Part shown: one piece after another, positions 51,846 through 62,522 of the stretch
Layout: the number at the start of each line of letters is the position of its first letter
Position numbering within the stretch: the stretch's first letter is position 1
Assembly (NCBI GenBank): GCA_029339505.1
Contig: JAQISU010000115.1
Coordinates: forward strand, 13,699,501-13,763,500
Length of the DNA stretch: 64,000 nucleotides
Source: Unio delphinus
Taxonomy: Eukaryota > Mollusca > Bivalvia > Unionida > Unionidae
Direction: 5' to 3'
Translations under genes and position numbers: made by a program
The notes under the pieces: model-generated
Databases searched by the model: none
Seen by the model: only the letters and a program-made list of their open reading frames with translations
What the model was told of the DNA's origin: nothing

Positions 51846-54530
51846 GGATGTCCAGCATATATTCAACGTCCTTAACATGAATATTTTATTTTTTTTATAT
51901 TATCTTTCTTTACATTAACGCTATAAACTAATTGTTCATTCTTGATGTATTTGTTTCATAGATTGTTCTCATCAAAATAAATATACCAATCGCAAACAAA
52001 ACGTGTATCAGTTTCGGTTTAGCATGTCTGCTTATGCGTTTAGTTAATGTTTCTCGTGGATGGCGAGATGTGGACGATGATTGCGTCCTTTCTATGTCGA
52101 GATCCCACAAGATATGTCGAGATCCCACGAGATATCGGTTGATGTCAGAGAGAGTGAGATTAAGGTAATCTCATGTCTCGTCAGTGTCATGTTTGTTAAT
52201 ACGTCAGTGTCAAGTTTAATTGGGAGAGCACAAGCTTGTGTCATTGGAATTCGGAACATGCATTAGATTACGCAGATTGGTTATCTCCACAGACTCATCA
52301 GACCCGGTAGACACTTGCGATAGCACAGATGGCAGTTACTGTTGGCATCGTCAAAAAGATATATGTACGGGTATAAACGCTCACATGTTTATAATTATAC
52401 CAAACGCATGTATGAATGGCCTGTGTTAAACTATGAGCAATTAACTAATTACTTCACGGGTTATTTAATGAGTTCAATACAATTATACATAGAGCAATCA
52501 AATGCATTATGATTATTTGCCTACACTGATACACGTGAGACTCTATCTTGGTCTACATTTCCCTTATATGTTTTTAACAAAAACAATCTACTCCACTGAA
52601 TTAAGACCCTCGTTATTCCGATGTACGGAGCTACCTGAATCATCATATAATAACAACAAATGTTCTCAAAATCACATCAGTGATAATGACGATTGCGTTG
52701 TAAAGATGCAATGATGCATAAAGCTTAATATTCAATATTAATACATGTAGTGACCTACATTTGAAATCAGATACTATATTATAGTAAAGCAGGCTTAACA
52801 CGTGGAATAATAAGTGGAAGGTATGCACATTTACCACACAGTCTTATGTGCTTGATCTTTGTGATTAATACACTATAATTACAGAGTTTCATATTTCCAT
52901 TTTATAACAATTTCATAATCCGCTTAATTCGAACCTTAACCTGAAATTGCAACACTTTAAGAAATTAGCGCAGGAACAAACTTTGTTAACCACATGATTA
53001 TTGTGATACAAAAACGAATACCCATAACAATAACATGTCTCTGCAGTTTGTATGCAGTGTTTCATACAGGCTCCCCTGTTTCATTCATAATGACTAATGC
53101 CTCCGCATTCCCTCGTAATGCCATCGGATCAATATAAAGCTAACGTAAAATGTTCATTTAGTATTTTATTATAGGCGCAACACTTGACCTTAGTGGCAAA
53201 CATTATCGTATCACATTTTGACAAACTTAAATGGCAGTTCTAGGATCTTGTTTCTAACTTCCGACTCTTGACATGTGCATGGTTATTCGTAGCTCTTGAC
53301 ATGAGCGCAGGAGGCAACATTTTAAAATGCTAGTTGCGTGGGAGTGGTGGCATTGTAACTTGGAGCATGGGTCGCGTTTAAGAAAAGATGGTTCGTTATA
53401 CGGCCATATTCTTAATTATTTTATACTAAAATAATGTATTTTGTACTCGAAAGAGGTTTCATCCTCTATAAAACCGTCCCTACTTAAGTACAGAGTCTAC
53501 TACATAGGTAGACTATGTTTTCATTATTATACAATTGAATCGGTTCTTTTATGACGTCTGGAGCCTTCCATGGACTGTCGATGTTTTAATTTGTGCGTGG
53601 CAAAATACAGAGAGACTGCCTACACAATATCGTTTTGCCTTAAAAAGACCCAATCTGTCATGCTCCCTTAAAGATTCACTATGACTGATTAATGTCAACT
53701 GAAATTCTGTAAAAAGCTTGGCTTAGTTAGCTTTCGTTGCTAACCCCAATCAAGTGTGCATGCCTTATCATTACCTCTGAGACTTCCCGATTCAATCTCC
53801 CCATCTGAGTATGGTTTTAGCAATACGCATCTCATTTTATTCCAAGTGTTGCATTAGTAAATGAAAACGAAATAATGCAGCTCATCGATCGGAGAGTTGT
53901 TATTCAACTCTATCCAAGATACTCGTTAAAGTACGTTGATTTGCTTTCACTATATGTTAATTCCAATTGGCAAGCCAGTAGGGGAGAAATACAGGCGAGA
54001 CATTCTCAAACGGGAAGATGGCAACATTTAATGCTGCGTTTCATGAAATAATTGCAAATGCATAAGGTTATACGGTCTACGGAAGAAATCAAATTGAAAA
54101 TTAAGATTCGAACGAGTTGTAAGTTATCTCTAATTGTCGTGTCTGTTGATGCTTTTCAAAATACAGTGCGTATTAAAAGAGCATATACACTGTTCTACGC
54201 AACTACTCGGGTTATACCCGCTAGCCCAGTAGAGATGAACAATTTATATTATTGACTATCAAAATGTGTTGTATTTATTAGTGCTGATACGTTTGAGAGT
54301 TTCGTTTAGTTAGTTGCAAAATTCAACATTTGAAAGAAATAGTATAATCTCAAGAGAAATATTATAAAGCAGAAGTCACATGTATAAAATATGTAGAAAC
54401 CAACAAAATGGATCTTTTAGCTGGTCAAACTGTAACAAATGAATTATGCTCCACTTAGATAGAATGAGTTTCCCTTCCTTATAATCTTTAAAAAGTGTGT
54501 GTTTCTTTTAATTGACATCATTTTGACACT
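51843..54530. other. Unassigned stretch
   Basis: Includes a 19-bp tandem pair (GTCGAGATCCCAC, about 52,097-52,138). The open frames of 61-70 codons here show no domain. Confidence 0.4.
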
Positions 54531-54625
54531 TGATCGGCGGCCTAGTGGTTAGAGCGTCCGCTTTGGATGCGGGAGCTCGTTGGTTCGATCCCTGGCCGAG
54601 TCATACCAAATGAAAGAACTGTAGT
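54531..54625 (+). mobile_element. tRNA-derived SINE head (tRNA-like cloverleaf)
   Basis: The A box TGGTTAGAGCG region and B box GGTTCGATCCC are well spaced. An anticodon-like arm (TCCGC, seven-base loop, GCGGG) would place TGG as anticodon, and acceptor arms GATCGGC and GCCGAGT pair over five bases. The head matches the 18.58-kb SINE closely (GTGGTTAGAGC, GGGAGCTCGT, GGCCGAGTCAT shared), which argues for a SINE rather than a tRNA gene. The sequence after the head does not match that SINE's body. Confidence 0.7.
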
Positions 54626-54639
54626 CATTTTCCAACATG

Positions 54640-54800
54640 AAATTAATATATTGTTGCGCTTTTAGCAGCATTTATAACACAGTATTTGCTATATCATGTA
54701 AATGAGAGTTATGTGCTTTTCCCAAAGTGACGCCGTGTCAGCCGACCCATGATGACCGGACTAAGTATCGAACCCGTGACCATTCAACTACATTTGTTTT
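54640..54800 (-). mobile_element. Minus-strand SINE fragment with B box and conserved body
   Basis: Read on the minus strand: GGTCACGGGTTCGATACTT (B box), then CCGGTCATCATGGGTCGGCT, then GACACGGCGTCACTTTGGG, then AGCACATAACTCTCATTTAC. Together with the facing plus-strand head it may be a two-SINE composite. The A box end is lost. Confidence 0.55.
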
Positions 54801-54940
54801 ACTTTAGTATAAGCCATTCCGATGACTATAACTGACCCAATAAGAGCTAAATATCACTTGTCGTTTTATAATGTTACGAGACAATTTAAAATATTAGGGA
54901 TTTTATGGATCCAAATAAGACAATAAAAGCATGCGATTAC

Positions 54941-54943
<3 letters not shown>

Positions 54944-54979
<36 letters not shown>
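54944..54979. repeat. (AC)n microsatellite
   Basis: About 18 units. Confidence 0.95.
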
Positions 54980-54980
<1 letters not shown>

Positions 54981-55095
54981 TCACATATTATTGCAAATAG
55001 ATACCATGTTTGCGTGTAGGAAGTAACTCGAATACGAAAATTTTAGATATCACTTACGTTTCCGAGAGTCACACTACCTCAGTACCTATTGTGTT

Positions 55096-55205
55096 GGATT
55101 TGTGACTAAAGAGACGCAGTTTGAGCCCTACAATCTGATCCAATAAGATTGGATTTGTGACTAAAGAGACGCAGTTTAAGCCCTACAATCTGATCCAATA
55201 AGATT
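55096..55205. repeat. 55-bp tandem duplication, two copies
   Basis: GGATTTGTGACTAAAGAGAC through CCAATAAGATT is repeated at a 55-bp offset with one difference (GTTTGAGCC against GTTTAAGCC), so the duplication is recent. Confidence 0.92.
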
Positions 55206-55589
55206 GTTTACCGTGTCGTGTCCTTGAGTAGTAATACATATTACTCTATTTTCACTGGAACTATATAACCTTAATAGTATTGCTGAAACAGAAAAAAGCC
55301 ACAAAACAAGAAAATGATTTCCTATCTTCTTGCATACCTAATTAGTGTAAAGAAACATCATGTGGAGGTTATGGCGACAATGATGTTTACTATCGGAAGA
55401 GCGATCTAGGCAAAAGGGCATACCAAGTGATACATATTGAAAGTCTTCCAACCTAATTCTTATAAACAAGCTGACACAAAGACAATGAAATTGAAGCATC
55501 AATGGTAACTATAAATTGTTTTAATTTGATATTAAAAGACGAAAAAGCAATGTCACAGAATTTGAAAAAATTAATAACTTTGTTATGCC

Positions 55590-56130
55590 TTGGAACTGTG
55601 TGACTATTGTTGGCTAAGGTTATTAGTTATGGTCAGTTAAAACCTCACCCCAAGCAAGTGGAAGCGAGTAGGAATGCACCGAAGCCAAGAAGAAAAACGC
55701 AGATTTGTTCATTTCTAAGTCTAGTAGGGTTTTATGGAAGGTTTATACCAAATTTTGCAGCCATTGCTAACCCACTGTCTAATCTGACAAAGAAGGGACA
55801 ACCAAAATAAAATAGAGTGGGGACCGCCACAAGATAGAGCATTTTGCGCGCTGAAAAAAAAGGAATCAGTGCATAGGGAGAGAAGCTATTCAGTTATTGA
55901 TAAAGAGTGTTTGGCCGTGGGGTGAGGAATAGGGAAGTATCAATCATACTTTTTAGGGAGAGATTTCGTTCTCGTAACTGATAACCAACACCTATTGTAT
56001 TTAAACAAGACCAAGGTCGCTAACGCTCGAATAATGCGTTGGGCGCTGACACTACAACCTTATCGATTCCGTGTAGAGGCAATAAGAGGAGTTGAAAATA
56101 TAAGGGCAGACAACATGGGTAGGCCATGAT
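55590..56130 (+). pseudogene. Ty3/gypsy pol fragment: RT connection and RNase H
   Basis: The plus strand reads an ISYGQLKPHPKQVEA block, then SFLSLVGFYGRFIPNFAAIA and NPLSNLTKKG, the conserved end of the Ty3/gypsy RT. A one-base insertion in an A run near 55,805 then shifts the frame into WGPPQDRAFCALK. A deletion follows to SYSVIDKECLAVG (the start of RNase H), then YFLGRDFVLVTDNQHLLYL and ARIMRWALTLQPYRF with ENIRADNMGRP, then a stop. Protease and the RT palm are missing at the left and integrase at the right. It is an inactive relic. Confidence 0.88.
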
Positions 56131-56273
56131 TATAAATTCGGATAAATATTTACGCAGTATAGAAAATCCAGATTGCAGAATAACCAGTGTAAATATTGTA
56201 ACATATGATTAGTAGTTATTTTTCGTTTATTATGTGAAAGTGTTTGATTACATAATGTACATTTTTTTCTATT

Positions 56274-56288
56274 GGGGGGGGGGGGTAT
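56274..56288 (+). other. Polypurine tract of the Ty3/gypsy relic
   Basis: Twelve consecutive G residues plus TA immediately precede TTGTCAGAG, the inferred LTR start. In LTR elements this tract primes plus-strand DNA synthesis. The run may have expanded secondarily. Confidence 0.6.
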
Positions 56289-57560
56289 TGTCAGAGAGTT
56301 AGGAAAAATATATACCTTTGGTTTGCCTTTGAAATATTTGACTATTTCTCGTTGTACATGCGTACAACGTTATCTGGGATGAATAAGTGCTTTTCCAGGT
56401 AAGCGACGGTACTAACATTTATCTCGCCAGACATTACTTACGGCGAGGGATTTTAAGTGCATGATATGCCGATGTATTTTAACCTGAATATTTCTCACTC
56501 TCCTATAGATTTAAAGAAGATCAATTTATAACAGACACACCCGGTGTATTGGATCTTATCAAGGAGTGTACGCTCCCCATTGTGTTTTCAGCCATATGGA
56601 TAAATGTTCCATTTATATTTTGCTTGATGTGTAAATCTTATTCCGTTTGTAATGTCATGTTGTGTAATGATACATTTATTATAACGCAGATTTGAAACGT
56701 TGTAAACTCTGAATTATAAGTTGCTATTAGAGTTTAATATGTTAGCATATATCTAGAGATTCTTCCATTATTATGAACAGTTTGGTTTTTATTGTAGCTG
56801 ACGAGAGTTGACCAGAGTTGACTAGGGCTGAAATAACTAGAGCTGTCTGTATGTATATACATATGTAAGTACGTGTGGTGGAGCCATGAATGTAGACGCA
56901 GACAATTCAAAGATGATGTATGCTGTCTGTACGTGTGCATACGTATGACTCTACATGAGGTGCATCCGTGAAGGGTGCGAGCGGCCGATACAAGTTTGGG
57001 CCAACCCAAGGACTCGGGGAAACTGTGCGGTTCATCAGTTTGTGAATCGTTCGACTGTACAAGTGTCAAGAAGCATTTGTTTGTTCCAATTGTTGTTTGA
57101 GTTGGGTACATTTTTATTTACATGAGATTATTTTGAATTTCAGTTATATTGATGGAGATTATGTGAATCTCACTTACAGTACATACTATTATTTGAAACA
57201 CATTTAAATACCTTGAGATTATTAATCTTATTATGTCAGTCTCTCTTACAGTGCATACTATTATTTGAAACGTATATGTAGTCAATGAGGTTTCTTGAAT
57301 CCGTATTTCATATCGATAACCTATTCTCCGTTTATTTTCAATGTGTGAATGTTTGTATAGAGTGATTGGATCAATCATATGTTGAGAGCGTGTGAGAATA
57401 ATTATATTTATAAACCATTTATTTTTCTTTATTAATTAATAATGATTAAGTTCCATCTTTCACACATTGTGTTTGTGTTATTCATTTAATCCAAAACCCA
57501 CTCAGTTTCTATTCTGCAACAAGCAATTTAAAGACACCAATTTGTAATTCAACACTGGAC
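56289..57560 (+). mobile_element. 3' LTR of the Ty3/gypsy relic (right end uncertain)
   Basis: Begins TGTCAGAGAG just after the polypurine tract. Positions about 56,330-56,590 match the LTR fragment at 21,990-22,256, which supports the assignment. Further right, a 72-bp tandem duplication and AT-rich sequence follow. A terminus such as TCTGCAACA near 57,517 is possible, but without the 5' LTR the end cannot be fixed. Confidence 0.65.
57165..57300. repeat. 72-bp tandem duplication within the LTR region
   Basis: CTTACAGT(A/G)CATACTATT and ATTTGAAAC recur 72 bases apart with moderate divergence between. Confidence 0.75.
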
Positions 57561-58815
57561 AAGACAGTTATGTTTCATAACGGTCAAATAATCGTAGGCC
57601 TCAACATTTATACCTTGATTCACACCGCTGTGTATTTATTGGACCCAAATTCTGTATATGTCATGAATCGAAATTCAAAATAATTTTGTTTCCCTTGTGT
57701 TTGCTAATATATGACAGAAAATATTCACCTGCTTGTCACGAGATTTTCATAGACATTAGAATACGTTATATTTTAGAGTGATTAATTTCCAACTGCCGTA
57801 AAATCATTCATATTAGATACGGTGGGAACGAACATCGTTGTAATAAAAACCTATGATTAAAAAAAACGCTTGGTCCAAATGAATTTATTGAAGGAATAAG
57901 AATTATATATTTGATATTGATTACTGATTTAGAAAATAGTCTCCGTTAATTTAACAACTAGTATTTCAATAGTGAGCACAGTTAAGCGCATATTGATTAG
58001 CTTGGATCCAGTTAAGTTGAACTTGGGTTACCCTCACAGGCTGCACTTAAAAGGAGCCGTTGATAAAACTTGATGCGCCGGATGAACTCAAAATAATCTT
58101 GCATGAGTTCCATAACAGTGTAAATATGAACATCGGTTTATCTAACTAATACTGGATCTATTAAGCAGTTTCTTTCTATGTTGCATACATTTATATTATC
58201 AATGTCTTCCACGAAACAAAAAATGGCGGTATATTCCTAAAAAGCGTGCTTGCATTGCGAACCGCAATCATGTTTTCCATTTACGAAAATAGCAATATGT
58301 ACGCATGCTCGATATCTTTGCGATGATGAGGTATTACTCGTCTTGCTGTTTTCATACTTAATTTCAATGGGAAATATAAACGTTACTTCTTTTTTTCAAT
58401 ATTATACTTGTGGTTTACCTTTCTCATTCTACGTCAATTCGTGACAAATGAGGATTGCCAACTGGTATTTATTGGTCGTATCACATACTCCACTGCTAAT
58501 ATTTTTTCTGACTATGTTGTGATCAAATTCTATAATTATGGTATCCGGTTTTTATATATTTCTGACGTTTGTCTACCAGCAGACAAGAAAGCAAAAAGGT
58601 ACCATTTCTCAAAAGTTTTGAGTATGCAAAGGTTTAAAAAAAACAAATGCTGGGCATTCTTTCTTTCTCAGGCCGCTTACATCAGCCCCAATATTGGCTA
58701 TTGATTAAAATGATCTCAACAGACATGACAATTACATTTTTGCAGTGATAATTCTAGTTTTCTTTTAATATTGGTCTTCTATCATTACAATTTGATCTGT
58801 CCCAAATATGGATCA
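57561..58815. other. Unassigned stretch
   Basis: No gene or element recognised. The 98-codon frame at 58,408-58,704 shows no domain. Confidence 0.4.
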
Positions 58816-58823
58816 CATTTATT

Positions 58824-59022
58824 CAAAGGCGTAGCGATGATATTTTGCGCCCGGGGACAAACTATAAAATTGGCGCCCCAGCGATCTTGTGACAGATTTA
58901 TTACCCTTGTTTTCTTATTGTAATGTAACGTTGCAAGCCTCATTTTGGCGCCCCTGTACCTTGGCGCCCGGGGACTTATGTACCCCCCCCCCCCCGCCCC
59001 CCCCCCCCTCGCTACGCCTCTG
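58824..59022. mobile_element. 199-bp hAT-type MITE with perfect 8-bp target duplication
   Basis: Starts CAAAGGCGTAGCGA and ends TCGCTACGCCTCTG, inverted repeats with one mismatch. CATTTATT flanks both sides (58,816-58,823 and 59,023-59,030). CA(G/A)(A/G)GGCGTAGC-type ends and 8-bp duplications are hallmarks of hAT elements. The interior has two copies of GCGCCCGGGGAC and a C tract near the right end, no open frame of note and high GC relative to its surroundings. The intact duplication suggests recent movement by a transposase supplied elsewhere. Confidence 0.92.
58983..59008. repeat. Poly-C tract inside the hAT MITE
   Basis: Twenty-five C residues with one G, next to the right inverted repeat. 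Confidence 0.9.
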
Positions 59023-59030
59023 CATTTATT

Positions 59031-60896
59031 GTACTTTGTAATAGCAGTTGTTTTATTTCTGAATAGTTGTTAAGTATATCATATACAACAATATTCCATC
59101 TCCTTCTTGAATGCATTTCTTAGAAACAAAAAAAATGAAATGCAATTTCTTTTTGAAATATTTTATTTGCACCATGACTATCAACGACATTTCATCGTCC
59201 CTTGCTTTCTCTTCTTCTTCGTAATACGATTACAGTAAAGGTATTATACTAAAAACAACGTAGTTATTAAAACTCTTAATATGATTCCATCCAACGGAAT
59301 AGAAAGGTACTTAAGATGTAAATTAAGCTTGGCAGATGCCGGATTTTATTCTAAAGCATGGCAGATGCCGGATTTTATTCCAAAATGCACGTTTAATCTT
59401 TTCCTGTGTGCCTAATTAAATTCATTGTACATTTCCAATTTCAAATGACATTTATCCTGTTAAAGTATGCCCATACGAATACGGATCTTGCGTCAAGGCA
59501 GATGTAATTGATTTTCATTAAAAAAAAGGAAATGCAATTTAATGCAAATGCAGGCCTATGTGATTTTGCCTCTTCTTGCGAAAAGATGCGTATTCTATTT
59601 AGCAGCCAATAAAAACACGCATCTAATATTAGGGATCTTGCGTTACTGACTATAGGGAACATTTTTCAGAGGATGAGGAAAATGTTTAGGGATAAACTTC
59701 AAAGGATTTTCCGTGTTCAAATGTTTGAAGACAGTAAACAAGATTAAATCGTTATTCTTTGACAATAAATACCAAACATCACATAAACTGTCTACCACAA
59801 ATCAACATAAATGCATTGGACTATTCGCACTAGATCCGTATGTGCTTTACCGATGAGAGGTACATAATACACCTGTCAAACCAGTTAGGACCAAATGCGT
59901 ATCGTAGTCTTGAAACACCGTTCGTAATAAGCCTCCAGCTCAAGTTCTAATCCCTAAAACGAAATTTTATATTTGGTGTATACCTCCATAATTGAAATTT
60001 GAAATGCCAGTAGAGAACTCAAACTTACAAATATTATGCCAGTAGAGAATTCAAACTGTAAATAAAATGATGATAGTAAATTGTCGAAGGTTAAGATGAT
60101 CTAAACAATGCTAAGATGATCGTGGAAGGTGATCCTAAGCTCGATTTAATGAATGTCAGTTTTCGGACTTTGTTATTCAGCCTTTGTTTCTAATGAAAAT
60201 GAAAATATGTTTGTCAGATATCGAATCATTAAACATTACTCAAGATTTCGAGTACGTAATGTTACTACAAACATAACAATTAACTCGAGATCATCAAATG
60301 CAGTCAGTTTATTTGTCCAAAAACGTTGCAGAATAGTGAAGTCGATTTCTGTCACAGGTATGTGATCTCTGACAAGAACGAAGTCATGTCGAAGTTTACC
60401 GATTAATCTTGGCTTCTTATCAATCAGTATAATGTGGATGTCAGAGAAGTATAATTTGAATCCATTCCGCACGTCATCGAGACAATAGCATCATAACTGG
60501 TACTTTTCCAGCTAACGTTTGTGACTGATTTGATTTTAAAATGTATTTGGATTAAAATTATGAGTTAGGATAGGAACCCAACAATTATAAATAAATTTTG
60601 ATCATAATATTGTAGCCATGGAATCAATGATTTGTAGTTTTTCTTTCTCCTGAAACCGATCTTTTTCAAGGGATGCCTTATTATTTAGTCAAACAATTGT
60701 CCATCTTTGTCACCATTATCAACTGTTATGCGATAAATATGAGAAATAGTTATAAAACATTATTTGCAAACAATTAAATAAATTAATTGCTCTTCAAGGC
60801 AAATGAATAGAAAAGTATTTGTTTTTTTACACTGACTTTTAACACGCATATGGCCTTAACAATATAAATAATCAAATTTGCGGGACTTGTTGTTAA
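59031..60896. other. Mostly unassigned
   Basis: A 29-bp tandem pair (GGCAGATGCCGGATTTTATT, about 59,331-59,388) and a possible orphan exon (below) are the only structures noted. Confidence 0.35.
60236..60487 (-). other. Possible orphan exon or gene relic, unknown protein
   Basis: The minus-strand frame, about 83 codons after a stop, reads DDVRNGFKLYFSDIHIILID then KKPRLIGKLRHDFVLVRDHI and TILQRFWTNKLTAFDDLE. The composition resembles real protein more than the neighbouring frames do. On the opposite strand a perfect donor-like CAG|GTATGT lies at about 60,357, so either strand could be involved. I cannot assign a family. Confidence 0.2.
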
Positions 60897-61018
60897 TGCA
60901 ATGTGTATGTATGTGTGTGTATGTGTGGGGTAGGGGTGGGGGTAGGTAGGTTAGGTAGGTAGGTATGTAGATGGGAAGGTATGTATGTTAAGAAGGTAAG
61001 TAGGTAGGTAGGTGGATA
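60897..61018. repeat. (TGTA)n/(GGTA)n G-rich simple repeat
   Basis: TGTATGTG words pass into GGGGTAGGGGTGGGGG and then GGTAGGTAGG, with irregular units. Confidence 0.8.
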
Positions 61019-61051
61019 TATTCAGTCTACGATAAACGGTTCCAACAAACC

Positions 61052-61160
61052 TGATATTCAACCTAGGATATTCAGTTCAGAATATATGATATTCAATCCA
61101 GGATATTCAGTTCAGAATATATGATATTTAATCCAGGATATTCAGTTTAAAATATCTGAT
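61052..61160. repeat. 35-bp tandem repeat, about 3 copies
   Basis: GGATATTCAGTTCAGAATAT recurs at 61,066, 61,101 and 61,136, exactly 35 bases apart, with AATCCA between. Confidence 0.9.
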
Positions 61161-61312
61161 GTTGCTTCTAGTATATTAATCTAAACTGTGTGGAAATAAT
61201 ATTAAATAAGGCGAGTATCAATCAAGCTTTAATTATTTTACTTTTTGGTCTTTGATGATTACATAGTTTTATTTTCTTTCTTAGATTTCCTTTTACGCAA
61301 ACGTCGTATTAC

Positions 61313-61340
61313 ACCAATAAATTCTTTCGATTTATTGGTC
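61313..61340. other. Hairpin ACCAATAAAT / ATTTATTGGT
   Basis: A perfect 10-bp stem around a loop of about 7 bases (TCTTTCG). Function unknown. It might be the end of an old inverted-repeat element. Confidence 0.6.
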
Positions 61341-61418
61341 TTAAACTGAGTAAAAGAAAAGTGTGAAAATTATGTTTTTTAAAATAATACAAATGAAACA
61401 TAGATATCTGCCCGATAA

Positions 61419-61748
61419 GTGGATACGTCGGGGTCGTTTTCCACTAATGATATAAACGAAATATTGTTGCTGCGGTTTGGGAATCTCATGTGTAACACAG
61501 GTTGCATTTCTTGTCATTGGTGCACTGTTGGTATTTATATGTTAACACTAGGCGTGTTATTTCAGCAGAGACCTTACCTGTGTTTTTCTAATTTTGTTTT
61601 CGTTTCCTGTTCACTGTTTATATTACTGTTTAAACGCAAAATGATATGGAGCTGCCATTTGGTGGCAGTGGCAAATAATATATTTACTCCAATACTGGCT
61701 TTTTATCATAATTTTACAAACCATATACATGGTGCTGAGTGCATTTAA
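61419..61748 (+). other. Hydrophobic open frame, no family recognised
   Basis: The 109-codon frame has no ATG at its left end. It contains two hydrophobic stretches (YMLTLGVLF and FVFVSCSLFILLF) suggestive of membrane segments, but AT-rich non-coding DNA readily gives such frames. I do not call it a gene. Confidence 0.12.
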
Positions 61749-62423
61749 TTTTGTTTGCTAGGAGAGTAAGTTATATGAGCCTGTTAAAACTCGTATGGTC
61801 CCATGCTTGTATGTCAATATATGACCTTAAAATGGAAATTAATATGTGGGAAACACTAGTCTCAAGCGGAAAATGAACAGACTATCCACTCCATGGCCTC
61901 AAGTGTGTATATCGCCACAAAAGAGTTTATAGTGTTAGATGGGATAATAACGGGAAAGTCTTTTAAAGTTTCAATTGTGAACATAGACATGCACAAACAA
62001 ACACATATAAAATACAAAGTACAAAACATTTTTTCACTAGTGAAAGAGTATATTATCCAGATTTAGTAGAAGTCCCGAATAGGGACGTTAGGTTCTTTTT
62101 CTTTTATCTCTTCTTCCACCAATTCTTTAATTTGTCTCTCAACTTAACTTTTTTTTCTTTATCCTCATGCATCCAGTCAGAAAGGTCAATGGCTAAAAAG
62201 AATTTATGGATCTAACTCTAGCTTTCTCTTTCCATCTTGTTTTCATTTTTATTCTTCCCTTATCTTCATCTTTTCCTGCCCAATATATTCCTCACAAGGT
62301 ACTCTGTTATGCTTAAGGCAGCTGTTCTTATTCTCATAATGTTTAGGTGTGGGTAAGTTATAGTTATGTAAAAACATAATACCTCACTTTTATCCTCCTG
62401 TCCACTGTATCTTTATCTTCTTT

Positions 62424-62522
62424 TCTTCCTTCCTTCCTTCCATCCATCCATCCATCCATCCATCCATCCATCCATCCATCCATCCATCCTTCCTTCCTTC
62501 CTTCCTTCCTTCCTTCCTTCCT
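62424..62522. repeat. (TTCC)n-(CATC)n-(TTCC)n compound array
   Basis: About four TTCC units, 13 CATC units, then nine TTCC units. Confidence 0.95.

Noticed and set aside
54531..54625. Functional tRNA-Pro gene
   Set aside because: The acceptor arm pairs over only about five bases, and the head is shared with a clear SINE at 18.58 kb, so a SINE promoter is the better explanation.
56734..57378. Minus-strand frames of 125 and 86 codons
   Set aside because: They lie in the LTR region and its 72-bp duplication, and show no domain.
58983..59008. Assembly-gap artefact at the poly-C tract
   Set aside because: The tract sits inside an element with intact termini and a perfect target duplication, so the locus is real, although the exact C count may be unreliable.
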